Shown piece after piece: positions 46,407 to 57,300 of a DNA stretch of 64,000 nt (the first letter of the stretch is position 1; every line of letters starts with the position of its first letter). This DNA is from Saprospiraceae bacterium (GTDB lineage Bacteria; Bacteroidota; Bacteroidia; Chitinophagales; Saprospiraceae): NCBI GenBank assembly GCA_016713025.1, contig JADJPZ010000004.1, positions 2,170,001 through 2,234,000 on the forward strand. Direction: 5' to 3'. A program made the translations under genes and the position numbers. Under the pieces are notes generated by a model. It saw only the letters and a program-made list of their open reading frames with translations, did not search any database and was not told where the DNA came from.

Positions 46407-47942
46407 ATGGTTATCAAATCAACATGTTTTATTGCTTTATTTTTTACTTCAGTGCTGATATACTCTTTCAAAACTATTGATGGAGAATATCAATCATTGA
46501 CAACTCAAGTATCTGATACTACTTCTTTGGGTCGGACGCTGGCATTAAAATATTGTGAAGGATGTCATTTATTTACAGAACCGTATTTGCTGGACAAATC
46601 AACGTGGGTTGAAAATGTCCTGCCAAATATGGGCATGCGATTGGGCCAAAGAGATGTAGGAAATGATCCCTTTCAGGATTTAGCGCCCATTGATGCTGCT
46701 ATTCTGAAAGAACTCAACATTTTTCCTGATTCTCCCTTGATAAAGCGGACAGACTGGGACGAAATTGTAAAATATTATGAGAAAAATGCTCCGGAAACTC
46801 CATTGATTCAAAAAAATGTACCAACAGCTTCATCTTTGACTCAATTTAGAGCATCTTTTGAGACTTTTACAAAAAAAACTTCACCCAAAACATCATTATT
46901 GAAATACAATCCAGCCACTTCTCAACTTTATATTGGCGATGCACATAATGAACTATTTATCTTAGACAGTACTTTTCAGTTGAAGGCCAATATCAGAACT
47001 CCATCACCACCGGTAGATATTGATTTTACAAAAAACGGCGGAGCACGACTTTTGACAATAGGTTCCATCACTCCTAATGACCAAAAACAAGGTCAGTTGA
47101 TCCCATTAAATAAATCCGACACTTATTTTAAAGGCTTACCTCGCCCTGTTCACTTAGCTGTAAGTGACATCAACGGTGATAAAAAAGAAGATATTGTGAT
47201 ATGTGGATTTGGAAATCATACAGGAAAACTGGCATGGTATGATAATAGTGACCAATCTAAAGAGTATATCTTAAAAGCATTACCGGGGGCGAGAAAGGTA
47301 GAAATTAAAGACTTCAACAAAGATAATAAACCCGATATCATGGTACTGATGGCTCAGGCATATGAAGGAATATCGATTTTCTTTAATTTGGGAAATGGGA
47401 AGTTCAGAGAACGAAAAGTGGTGGATTTGCCTCCAGTCTATGGTGTCAGTTATTTTGAGCTGGCAGATTTCAATAATGATGGTCATGAAGACATATTACT
47501 AACCACAGGTGATAATTGGGACCTTTCATCCATTAGAAAAAACTATCACGGTATACGTATTTACCTGAATGATGGTAAAAACAAGTTTAATGAATCATGG
47601 TTTTATCCGTTTTACGGTACCAGTAAAGCTATGGCGCGTGATTTTGATAATGACGGACACATAGATATTGCTGCTATTTCCTTTTATGCTGATCTTGGCA
47701 ATCCAGAAGAAAGTTTCATTTATCTGTCCGGAAGAGGCAACCTTACGTTTAAATCATTTTCTACTCCTGAAGCTGCCCATGGCAAATGGCTAACTATGGA
47801 AACGGGAGATTTTGATCAGGATGGTGATCTTGATATCGTCCTTGGGTCATACTTTCATAATATGACTGAAATGACAAAATTGATGTTTAATGGTATCACG
47901 ACATTCCCCCAATTATTGGTTTTGACCAACAACTACAAATAA
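46407..47942 (+). CDS. Exported FG-GAP/VCBS-repeat protein with a c-type haem motif
   Basis: A 511-residue protein with an N-terminal signal sequence and one CxxCH motif (YCEGCHLF, about residue 50), suggesting a covalently bound haem. The rest is a propeller with at least five calcium-type repeats: DINGDKKEDIVI, DFNKDNKPDIMV, DFNNDGHEDILL, DFDNDGHIDIAA and DFDQDGDLDIVL. It acts outside the cytoplasm; substrate or partner is unknown. A TATCTTTG box (46374-46381) lies upstream. It is encoded opposite to its neighbours and separates DUF3098 from ftsX. Confidence 0.82.
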   Translation: MVIKSTCFIALFFTSVLIYSFKTIDGEYQSLTTQVSDTTSLGRTLALKYCEGCHLFTEPYLLDKSTWVENVLPNMGMRLGQRDVGNDPFQDLAPIDAAILKELNIFPDSPLIKRTDWDEIVKYYEKNAPETPLIQKNVPTASSLTQFRASFETFTKKTSPKTSLLKYNPATSQLYIGDAHNELFILDSTFQLKANIRTPSPPVDIDFTKNGGARLLTIGSITPNDQKQGQLIPLNKSDTYFKGLPRPVHLAVSDINGDKKEDIVICGFGNHTGKLAWYDNSDQSKEYILKALPGARKVEIKDFNKDNKPDIMVLMAQAYEGISIFFNLGNGKFRERKVVDLPPVYGVSYFELADFNNDGHEDILLTTGDNWDLSSIRKNYHGIRIYLNDGKNKFNESWFYPFYGTSKAMARDFDNDGHIDIAAISFYADLGNPEESFIYLSGRGNLTFKSFSTPEAAHGKWLTMETGDFDQDGDLDIVLGSYFHNMTEMTKLMFNGITTFPQLLVLTNNYK

Positions 47943-47978
47943 ATTGCCCGATTTAGAATATCAGGATTCTTCTGAATA

Positions 47979-48818
47979 TTAATTTATTTGCCGCAAATAA
48001 TTATTGATAATGGAATTGGTAGCACCAAACTGAATAATAAAAGCAGAGATAAAGCTAATGACTATTGTGAGGGCCACAAATTCCCATTGTATGATTTCAG
48101 CAAAAACTGAGTTACTCTGTATAAGGATGGCACACAATGCTACTATAAAAATTAGAACTGCCAGACTTGCCTTAAGCACAATATTAAGTGCTGATCTTAA
48201 ATATGGTTTTTTGATAAAGGATTTTTCCGCACCTACCATCTGCATGGTTTTTACGATCTTTGCGTCCGCGTGTAAGGTGAGTTTTACAGTATTAAATATA
48301 ATGGCTAAGGCAAGAACAACAAAACATATTGCTAAAATAAGAATACCCAGTGAAATTTTTTCAAGATTTGCCTTTACTGCATTGATGCTTTCATTTTCAT
48401 AATATAAGCCAGAAACTCCTTTTTCAAGTTCGATTTGTGTTTTGATGTCTTTGATGTTCTGATCAGAATAGGCATCATGGCGTAAATTAAATTTAATGAT
48501 ATCCCTGAAAGGGTTTTCGTCATCCGGAGATGATAACACCATATCTCCTGTCATCATTTTTTGGGCTTCATCCTTATCCACAAATACTACTGACTCTGCA
48601 ATAACACCCTGCTGACTGATGAGTACTTTCTTGAGTTGATCTATCTGGCCGGCAGGAAGCTTATCCTCGAGTTCTACCAGTATATTGATATTTTCTGTGA
48701 CGATGTTTGTAATATTGGAAGAGTGGAAAAACATCAGTAGAAACAATGAAATCAATACCAATACTATCGATGTGGAAATAGTAGCGTAAAAATGTGATGG
48801 TCTTGAATTTTTTGACAT
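47979..48818 (-). CDS. ftsX: Cell division protein FtsX
   Basis: A 279-residue protein with four membrane helices (about residues 15-33, 165-190, 210-235 and 245-270) and an extracytoplasmic domain between the first two. KTMQMVGAEKSFIKKPYLRSA is the conserved FtsX loop. With FtsE it couples cell-wall hydrolases to division. A TATCTTTG box on the minus strand (48845-48838) lies 20 bp upstream. No ftsE is in the window. Confidence 0.93.
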   Translation of the reverse strand: MSKNSRPSHFYATISTSIVLVLISLFLLMFFHSSNITNIVTENINILVELEDKLPAGQIDQLKKVLISQQGVIAESVVFVDKDEAQKMMTGDMVLSSPDDENPFRDIIKFNLRHDAYSDQNIKDIKTQIELEKGVSGLYYENESINAVKANLEKISLGILILAICFVVLALAIIFNTVKLTLHADAKIVKTMQMVGAEKSFIKKPYLRSALNIVLKASLAVLIFIVALCAILIQSNSVFAEIIQWEFVALTIVISFISAFIIQFGATNSIINNYLRQIN

Positions 48819-48920
48819 TTATACAAATAATGAAGAACAAAGATACAAATAAATCAGAAAATATATAAAAATATATTATATGAAATTCATGATTTTTTCC
48901 ATTAAGTTAAATTATTTGGA

Positions 48921-48953
48921 AACAAAACAGGAATGGGTCACTTCCCATTCCTG
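48921..48953 (-). terminator. Rho-independent terminator
   Basis: On the minus strand CAGGAATGGG and CCCATTCCTG make a perfect 10-bp stem with a 6-nt loop, followed by TTTTGTTT. It terminates the Asp-box propeller gene that ends at 49015. Confidence 0.85.
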
Positions 48954-49014
48954 CCATCAAATATTACATCATGTTGTGTCATATGAAAAAAATTCACATC
49001 GCACTCTTAAGTCG

Positions 49015-52000
49015 TTATTCCTTAAATATCTTTACTTCCAGGCTTTTGGCCTTTTCTTTATAGCTCTTCCAATCCTTATCATAAAATGCATTGACTTTAG
49101 CTGTCACAGATTCAGTCATAACTTTGGCTTTTTCCATAGCTAACATTGCGTTTGCTTTAGGAGCAGTCCATGACGATCTGATATAACTTAAAGCACCAAA
49201 TAGGACACTGGAAAGTTGATCCGGATTCCTCTGGATACCTTTGACATTTTCAGGTTCCATAAATAGATTTGAAAGAGAATCTAACTTTCCATTAAGATTT
49301 TTATGCAAGTCCTTGAATTGCTTTTTGATTGTATCAGGCTGATTTTCAAGCAATTTTTCTACAATGGCTATGGACTTTCTGGCATCTAAGATTTTGTCAT
49401 ATGATGATTTGGCCTTTTTGACAAGGTCAGCATGTTCTTTATTGATATTTTCTTTGGCTTCCATGTCAGATTTTGATGTCATTGTCCTTGGATCGTCTTT
49501 GACTTCCACAGTAACTGAATCCTTTTTGCCATTAAATTCAATTACCGCTTTATACATTCCCGGCATTACACTTCCACCACCTGGCAGATCATCATCTTCT
49601 TTAGGTTCCATTCTGGAAGGAAATCTCTGTCCTTCATATTCAAGGCCCCAACTAAGTCTGTTGAGACCATCTTCCATCTTCCTTCTCAAGGTACGAATCA
49701 CCTTGCCGTTGTTATCATATATGCTAATCTTAGCTCTGCTTGGTTTTTCATCCTTGGTTTCACTTTTTTCAGCATCTTTTTTCTCAGCAGGTTTTTTCCA
49801 TACATTAAATCCTATACGATCATATGCCCTGTTATCACCCTTAAATTCGCCCTGACCAACAAATCTTACTCCATCTACCGATCTGTAACTCACCAAATAC
49901 CCTGGAGCTGTAGCCATCACATCAAATTCTGAATTAAGCAATTCCGTACCTTTTGAAGCTATTTCTCTGAGTGGATTGATATCATCGAGCACGTAAAAGG
50001 CGCGGCCAAAAGTACCCACAACAAGATCATCCTCAATGGGATGAATTTTCATGTCATTCACCTGAACTTGCGGAAGTCCCTTGTTCCAGTGATGCCACTT
50101 TTTGCCTTTATCAAAAGACACATAAAGTCCCACATCTGTACCTAAAAACATAAGATTGGGCTCCTTATGGTCCTGAACAATACTCAGCACAAATCCCTTG
50201 ATCTGACTATCATCAACTATACGTGTCCAGGATTTACCAAAGTCCAAAGTGTGATAAGCATACGCACTAAAATCATTCCTTCTGTAATTATTGGCCACAA
50301 CCCAAGCTTCGCCTTCATTTTTTTCTGATACTTGAATTTGTGGGATCCAACTTGCCAAAGGCAACCCTTTCAAATTTTTATTATGATTGATCCAGCTCTT
50401 ACCACCATCTGTTGTCAACTGCACGTTACCATCATCTGTACCAACCCAAATCACATTTTTATTGACAGGACTAGGGGCTATGGTCAGAATGGTCGTATGG
50501 TTTTCAGCATTGGTGGCGTCCATTGTTAGTCCACCGCTTATATCCGCTTTTTGTTTTGAAGTATCATTAGTTGTGAGGTCCGGAGATTTGATCACCCATG
50601 TTTCACCGCAATCATCAGAAAAATGCAGAAATTGACTACCAAAATAAACACCACAATCTGAAAATGGATCCTGTGCTATTCCGGCATTCCAATTGAACCT
50701 GAGTTCTGTTTTAAGGTCAGGATGATTAGGTTTTACAAAACGCGTTCTTCCTGTTTTTCTGTCATAAAAACCCACATTCCCACCTTGGGACATCGCGTAT
50801 CCGTATCTGCTGTCTTTAGGATAAGGTACTACATCAAAACCATCACCAAAATACAACTCCTGATAATCATTATTTCTGATACCACCTCGCTTAAGAACGG
50901 AAGAAGGACCTACCCAACTTCCATTGTCCTGCATGCCACCATACACATTGTAAGGAAAATCCTTATCAATATTGACATGATAAAATTGTCCTACTGGTAT
51001 ATTTCCGGCAAAATACCAGTTGGCACCACCATCACGGGAGATTGCCAATCCACCATCATTGCCATCGATGATATAGTTGGGATCATCGGGATGAATCCAT
51101 AATGCGTGATGATCCGGATGCACATCATTGCCATAGTCAGCAATGCTTCTGAATGTTTTGCCCCCATCTTCACTCATAGTGAGATAAGTGAAGACATTGA
51201 TGATTCTGTTTTCATTTTTAGGATCTACGTAGAGTTCAGAGTAATAGAATGGTCTCTCCCCTATATTTTTTGTAGAAACCAGCGTCCATTTTTTTCCACC
51301 GTCTGTTGATTTATACAGTCCATTTTCTTTAGCCTCCACCAAGGCATATACAATATTTGGTTTGTTAGTTGCGCTGGCAAGACCTATCCTGCCAAGGTCG
51401 CCTTTGGGAAGTCCATCTTCCGTAGTCACTTTTTTAAAATTGTCCCCACCATCATAGGTTATGTACAATCCTGAACCCTTGCCACCTGAATTAAAATACC
51501 AGGGATCCCGTTTGTGCTCCCACATGGCCACATATAGTTTATTTGGGTTGGTCGGGTCAGCCACCATATCAGCAGCCCCAGTGAGATCATTGACAAAAAG
51601 AACATTTCTCCATGTTTTACCTCCATCAGTAGTTTTAAATACGCCTCTTTCTTTGTTTGGTCCCCAGGGAGAGCCCAATGATGCCACAAATACCACATCA
51701 GGATTGTCTCTGTGGATAATGATACGATGTATGGTTTTGGTATTTTCGAGTCCCATTTTGTTCCATGTTTTACCACCATCCAGAGATTTGTAGATACCAT
51801 TACCTGTATTAAGAGAATTTCTGGGATTGCCTTCACCTGTTCCTACCCAAATTTCTGAAGTATTCTTTTGATTGATTTTGATAGAGCCTATCGCCAGCGT
51901 GGACTGTTCGTCAAAAACAGGTTTCCAGCTCGTTCCGCCATCTTCGGATAGCCACACACCTCCTGAAGCAGCTCCAGCGTATATCCGGTTTGGATTGGAT

Positions 52001-52149
52001 AAGTCCACATCGATTGCCGTTATTCTGCCACTCATCCCAGCAGGACCGATGCTTCGGAATTTCATGCTTTTAAAGTGGTCGGGATTAAATTGACCATAAG
52101 AAACTTGAAGAAAAAATGATAAAAAGATAAAAATTAAAAAACGATTCAT
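49015..52149 (-). CDS. Sortilin-like Asp-box (BNR) propeller protein
   Basis: A 1044-residue exported protein (signal peptide ending VSYGQ). It carries about ten Asp-box motifs, S/T-x-D-x-G-x-x-W: SEDGGTSW, SLDGGKTW, TTDGGKTW, STDGGKKW, SRDGGANW, SDDCGETW, TTDGGKSW, TLDFGKSW and others, which form one or two VPS10/sortilin-like ten-bladed propellers. A C-terminal region of about 250 residues (KKPAEKKDAEKSE linker, then helical) follows. Such proteins are often annotated as glycosyl hydrolases, but no catalytic residues can be assigned. A paralogue is encoded at 54382-57555. Confidence 0.85.
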   Translation of the reverse strand: MNRFLIFIFLSFFLQVSYGQFNPDHFKSMKFRSIGPAGMSGRITAIDVDLSNPNRIYAGAASGGVWLSEDGGTSWKPVFDEQSTLAIGSIKINQKNTSEIWVGTGEGNPRNSLNTGNGIYKSLDGGKTWNKMGLENTKTIHRIIIHRDNPDVVFVASLGSPWGPNKERGVFKTTDGGKTWRNVLFVNDLTGAADMVADPTNPNKLYVAMWEHKRDPWYFNSGGKGSGLYITYDGGDNFKKVTTEDGLPKGDLGRIGLASATNKPNIVYALVEAKENGLYKSTDGGKKWTLVSTKNIGERPFYYSELYVDPKNENRIINVFTYLTMSEDGGKTFRSIADYGNDVHPDHHALWIHPDDPNYIIDGNDGGLAISRDGGANWYFAGNIPVGQFYHVNIDKDFPYNVYGGMQDNGSWVGPSSVLKRGGIRNNDYQELYFGDGFDVVPYPKDSRYGYAMSQGGNVGFYDRKTGRTRFVKPNHPDLKTELRFNWNAGIAQDPFSDCGVYFGSQFLHFSDDCGETWVIKSPDLTTNDTSKQKADISGGLTMDATNAENHTTILTIAPSPVNKNVIWVGTDDGNVQLTTDGGKSWINHNKNLKGLPLASWIPQIQVSEKNEGEAWVVANNYRRNDFSAYAYHTLDFGKSWTRIVDDSQIKGFVLSIVQDHKEPNLMFLGTDVGLYVSFDKGKKWHHWNKGLPQVQVNDMKIHPIEDDLVVGTFGRAFYVLDDINPLREIASKGTELLNSEFDVMATAPGYLVSYRSVDGVRFVGQGEFKGDNRAYDRIGFNVWKKPAEKKDAEKSETKDEKPSRAKISIYDNNGKVIRTLRRKMEDGLNRLSWGLEYEGQRFPSRMEPKEDDDLPGGGSVMPGMYKAVIEFNGKKDSVTVEVKDDPRTMTSKSDMEAKENINKEHADLVKKAKSSYDKILDARKSIAIVEKLLENQPDTIKKQFKDLHKNLNGKLDSLSNLFMEPENVKGIQRNPDQLSSVLFGALSYIRSSWTAPKANAMLAMEKAKVMTESVTAKVNAFYDKDWKSYKEKAKSLEVKIFKE

Positions 52150-52412
52150 TGGTTAATTAGATTTAGAAAGTAAGGTATAAATTATTTGGTCATGATGTAA
52201 ACAAAAATAAATAAAAAATAAATGATAAAGTTCATATTTAAACACAAATTCCCTCTGTATATGAGGCTATTGATGACTTAAAAAACCCACATTTTATATT
52301 CGATTTGTCAAATATAAGACATTATTATAATATCATAAATTTTATTTATTCATTTGGAACAATAATTGATTTATGAAAAATTAATTCCTAAATGTCTAAA
52401 TAAAAACAATCA

Positions 52413-53765
52413 ATGAAAACCAGTCTTCAACAACTAATTTTTGTAGCACTTGCAACTTTACTGTTTTCTTGTGCCCAAGATCAGCAGTCTCAGGAAAATC
52501 TTAACAAAATAGATTCTGACCTTATTGCAATTTTGAAAAGTCAATCTCCAGACTTAAATCTCAGTTATTTTGAACTCCCTGGTTCTCAGGAGTTTTCAAA
52601 AATACCCCAAGATCCAAAAAATCCCATTACAAAAGAAAAAGTGGCGTTGGGAGGATTTTTATTTCATGAAACAGCACTCGGTACAGATGGCAAAGACCAA
52701 ACTTTGAAAGGTACATTTTCCTGTGCCTCTTGTCACCATGCAGGTGCTGGTTTTCAGGCTGGAACTTTTCAAGGCATTGGAGAAGGAGGTTTAGGATTTG
52801 GTGTAAGAGGTGAGATGCGCAAATCAAAGACAGGTTTTAATGAAGCCGACGTCCAACCATTAAGGTCCCCTACTGCCATGAATGGTGCATATCAGAAAAA
52901 TCAATTGTGGAATGGTCAGTTTGGAGCAACACATCTCAATAATGGAACAGAAAAAAACTGGGGTAAAGGAACACCTATCGAAACCAACTTTCTGGGATTT
53001 GAAGGACTGGAAACACAAGCTATAGCTGGTATGGGGGTACATAGATTGAATATTAATAAGCAGATATTGGAAATGAAAGCTTATATTCAATTGTTTGATC
53101 TTGCTTTTCCAAATGTACCCGCAGCAGACAGATATAATAGAACTACAGCAGGTTTGGCTATTGCAGCCTATGAGAGGACAGTCATGTCAAGCGAGGCACC
53201 ATTTCAGCAATATCTTAAAGGTGATATCAATGCCATGTCCAATATTGAAAAAGAAGGAGCAAAATTATTTTTCACCAAGGCTGAATGCGGAACTTGTCAC
53301 ACAGGACCTGCATTGAACAGTATGCAATTCAATGCAATTGGATTGAAAGATATGTTTGACTGCCCGGAGCCTACTTTAAACACAAAAGAAAATGACCCTG
53401 CCAATCTAGGTCGTGGAGGATTTACAAAAAATTCAGCCGATAATTATAAATTTAAGGTACCACAATTGTACAATCTCAAAGACTCACCATTTTATGGACA
53501 TGGTTCAACTTTCAGAAAAATCAGGGATATCATTGTTTATAAAAATAATGCGGTAGCAGAAAACAAAAGAGTACCAACATCACAACTTGATCCTAATTTC
53601 AGACCACTCGGATTGACAAATGAAGAAATTAATGCAATTGAAGCTTTTATCACCAATGCGCTTTATGATAAAAACCTCAAAAGGTTTGTACCTCAGAGTC
53701 TTCCATCAGGACAATGTTTTCCAAATGCTGATATTCAGTCCAAAATCGATATGAACTGTTTTTAA
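52413..53765 (+). CDS. Di-haem cytochrome c peroxidase / MauG family lipoprotein
   Basis: A 450-residue lipoprotein (lipobox LFSC at about residue 20) with two haem motifs: CASCH (about residue 105) and CGTCH (about residue 295). FSCASCHHAGAGFQ, RSPTAMNGAYQKN and YKFKVPQLYNLKDSPFYGHG are typical of the MauG/CCP family. It reduces hydrogen peroxide with electrons from small cytochromes, or oxidises a protein partner. It sits between the two Asp-box genes but on the opposite strand. Confidence 0.9.
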   Translation: MKTSLQQLIFVALATLLFSCAQDQQSQENLNKIDSDLIAILKSQSPDLNLSYFELPGSQEFSKIPQDPKNPITKEKVALGGFLFHETALGTDGKDQTLKGTFSCASCHHAGAGFQAGTFQGIGEGGLGFGVRGEMRKSKTGFNEADVQPLRSPTAMNGAYQKNQLWNGQFGATHLNNGTEKNWGKGTPIETNFLGFEGLETQAIAGMGVHRLNINKQILEMKAYIQLFDLAFPNVPAADRYNRTTAGLAIAAYERTVMSSEAPFQQYLKGDINAMSNIEKEGAKLFFTKAECGTCHTGPALNSMQFNAIGLKDMFDCPEPTLNTKENDPANLGRGGFTKNSADNYKFKVPQLYNLKDSPFYGHGSTFRKIRDIIVYKNNAVAENKRVPTSQLDPNFRPLGLTNEEINAIEAFITNALYDKNLKRFVPQSLPSGQCFPNADIQSKIDMNCF

Positions 53766-53786
53766 AATCAACTACAAGCAAAGTAC

Positions 53787-53826
53787 AACTCTATTCTCTC
53801 TTCAGTGATGAGGATAGAGTTTTTCA
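53787..53826 (+). terminator. Probable rho-independent terminator
   Basis: AACTCTAT (53787-53794) pairs with ATAGAGTT (53814-53821), followed by TTTTC. It is 22 bp after the peroxidase gene. Confidence 0.6.
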
Positions 53827-53888
53827 TTTCATCATAAATGCCTGAATTGGAACAATTCAACTTTACAAGGCGCTATATTTTGAAAATT

Positions 53889-54353
53889 TTAGTCTAAAAT
53901 TTTCTTAAGCAGTACGATTTGACCCATGTGGTAATAACTATGCTCAATCATGGCGTCAATATTCCTCTGATAACTTCCGTATTTTTCATCCACAAAAAAA
54001 CTGTTCAATTGCTCATCAGACAACTTCTCGACATGTGATGCAAATTTTTCAGCATCAGCCCAAAGTTTTTGTTTCATATTTTCCCACTGGTTTTCTTCCG
54101 TAAGGTCCGGCATATCAAAGCTGTATTTATCTCTGATATCAAGTGTCCCACCTTCAAAAACCTGAAGTATCCCGGCAATATAATAATGTAAATGAAAAGT
54201 CAGCAAAGCTATTGAATTGCACCCTTGTACACGCTTTAATGCTTGCGAAAGCGGTAAATCTGATATTTGTTCATATATATTGGTATTGGCGATCCACTTT
54301 CCGGAAAGCAATACTTCTCTGAATCTGTTTGCCGTTTTTTGGGCTGTATTCAT
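53889..54353 (-). CDS. DinB-like four-helix protein
   Basis: A 154-residue helical protein. Histidines spaced as in DinB / YfiT-like proteins are seen in LLTFHLHYYIAG and in MIEHSYYHMGQIVLLK near the end. Such proteins bind a metal and include thiol transferases and stress proteins; the specific role is unknown. It ends a minus-strand group behind the large Asp-box gene, read in the same direction with a 28-bp gap. Confidence 0.75.
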   Translation of the reverse strand: MNTAQKTANRFREVLLSGKWIANTNIYEQISDLPLSQALKRVQGCNSIALLTFHLHYYIAGILQVFEGGTLDIRDKYSFDMPDLTEENQWENMKQKLWADAEKFASHVEKLSDEQLNSFFVDEKYGSYQRNIDAMIEHSYYHMGQIVLLKKILD

Positions 54354-54381
54354 AATCGCTTAATTTGATGTTCAGACTCCC

Positions 54382-57300
54382 CTACTCCTTTTTCAAAATG
54401 ATGACATCCAGTGCTTTGGCCTTTATCATTTTGTTCAACTCTGCCAGCATACTTCCTTTGACATCATACCATTTTTTCAATTCAATATCTATCAGGCTTG
54501 TCAATTCATCCCTGACTTCATACATTGATGCGGTAGGTGGAAAGTCATTGACACCCATACCCATCAGAGAATTCAGGTGTGCCAGTTTATTAGTAAGTCT
54601 GATAGGAAAATTGAGTGGATCCTGACCACTTTTATTTTTAGTCTGGTAAAGATTCTTCTCCACATCAGATGATATAGAATCCATTTTGGCTGCATAATCC
54701 TTTATGTCTTTATCAGTGATTTTATCTGTGTATGATTTGACCTGTGCCTTCATAGATCTGATATCTGTAATAGCCTGATGGGCTTCAGAAACTTTATCGT
54801 TCACTGATTTGATAAATTCAAACTGTTTTGCTATATCAGCTGCAGTTCCTTCTGAAACCGGGTTTGGAATAATCTTAAAGTTCTGGGACTGACCTTTTCC
54901 GTTGATATTTAATGCCACTTTGTACTCGCCTGTTTTTGCGATGGCACCATTGAGTGATCCCCACCACAAAATCATGCCATCAAATCTTTTAGCGGCAGGA
55001 TAGTCCATGCGCCAGGTGAAGATGTTTCCACCTTTCTTGACCTTGATTTTGTCTCTGTCTTCTTTCGCATGGGTGGAATATGTCCTGATGGTATCACCAT
55101 TTACGGTCAAATAGACTAATGCCACGGTATCTTTTTTCTCATCATAGGAAGGAAGATAAAAATGTGTCATCACTCCGCCGGGATGATTGGTTCCTTCTGT
55201 TTTACTACCTTTGCGCTGACCACCACCGATTCGATAGCTATCCATAGGTTTAAAAAGATAAGGTTCTGCAGATGATTTTTTAACCTTTGCCTGGTGCAGA
55301 TGTGTAAGATCATCGATGATCCAAAGGCTTCTGCCCTGGGTAGCAGCTATCAGATTATTGTTTTTCAGAGCGAGATCAGTGATGGGAACAATAGGTAGAT
55401 TCAACTGGAAAGATGACCAGCTTTCACCATCGTCATATGAGATAAACATCCCTTTTTCTGTACCGGCATACAACAATCCTCTGATTGTTTCATCTTCTCT
55501 TACTACCCTTGTAAAGTATTCATCGGGTATGCCATTGACTATTTTTTTCCAGGTTTTACCGTAATCATTGGTTTTATAAAGATAAGGCATATAGTCGCCC
55601 GACTTGTACATTGTGCCAGCTATGTAACACACTGCCGGATCATGTCTGCTTGGTTCGACACTATTGATCATGAGATATTTTGGCATTAATGGTGAAGTAA
55701 CATCTGTCCAGTTTTGTCCTCCGTCCTGGGTTAGGTGTATCCTTCCATCATCACTCCCTGCCCAGATAAGTCCTTCTTTGACTGGTGACTCATTTACTGC
55801 AAAAATAGTAGCATAATACTCTACACTGGTATTGTCTTTGGTGATCGGACCTCCGGATGACACCAGTTTTTCTTTTTCATTTCTTGTAAGGTCGGGACTG
55901 ACAATCTTCCAGGTTTGTCCCTCATCTTCAGTCACATGCAACTGGTTGGATGCCGCATATAGTCTTTTGGGATTATGTCTGGAAAAGAAAATCGGAAAAT
56001 TCCATTGAAAACGATATTTTGCACCTTCAGCACCATGTCCCATAGGATTATCCGGCCATACATTGATCCCTCTCACGGAATTGATTTTATGATTGACCCG
56101 AGTTAAAAAACCATCATAACTACCTCCATAAACAATATCAGGATTCATAGGATCTACTGCAATGTGAGCGGATTCACCACCAGCTGTTTCTTCCCAGTCA
56201 TCTTCAGTAATTGCTCCACCTGTTGTCCTGTGGGCAATCCGAAGTGTACTGTTATCCTGTTGCGCAACATAAATTCTGTATGGAAAATGATTATCAGTGA
56301 CCACTCTGTAAAACTGCGCTGTAGGCTGGTTATGATAGGTACTCCATGTTTCTCCGCCATCATATGTCACCTGTGCACCACCATCATCTCCTATGATCAT
56401 ACGCTGAGGATTTTCAGGTGCTACCCACAGATCATGATGGTCACCATGTGGTGCGTCAAAATTCTTAAATGTTTTGCCTCCATCGGTTGACTTGTGATAA
56501 TCTACATTGAGTATATAGAGTGAATTGTCATCCTTTGTGTCAGTGTATATCCTTGTGTAGTACCACGCTCTCTGTCGAAGCGAACGATCATCATTTTGCT
56601 TTTTCCAGGTTTTTCCGCCATCATCAGAACGGAATACACCTCCGTTTTCATTTTCAATGATCGCATATACTATTTGATTATTGTTATATGCTACAGCCAC
56701 TCCGGCAATGCCCCATGCACCTTTTGGAAGTCCTTCTGCAGATGAAATATTGGTCCACGTCTCTCCGCTATCTGTACTCTTCCATAGTGCTGAACCATCC
56801 CCACCGCTGGAAAGACTATACGGTGTCCTTCGTACATTCCAGGTAGTGGCATATATGATTCGATGATTGGAAGGGTCAATACACAAGTCTACAGCGCCTG
56901 CTGCTGCATTAGCAAAAAGTGTTTTTTTCCATGTTCGACCACCGTCTATACTCTTGTACACACCTCTTTCGTCACTATCTTTAAAAAGATCACCCATGAC
57001 AGCTACATAGACAATATCATGATTGGTCGGGTGCACCCTTACTCTTCCGATATGTCTTGAATTTTTAAGACCACACGATACCCAAGTTTTACCTGCATCT
57101 TCAGACTTATACACTCCTGAGCCTGATGAAACGTTGCCTCTGACTGTCTTTTCGCCGCCACCTACGTATATGACGTTATGATCCGATGGTGCCACAGTGA
57201 TACTTCCTATAGAACCACCAAAAAATCCATCAGAGACATTTTCCCAGGTCCTGCCTCCGTCATACGTCTTCCAAACTCCACCGCCTGTAGCTCCGAAATA

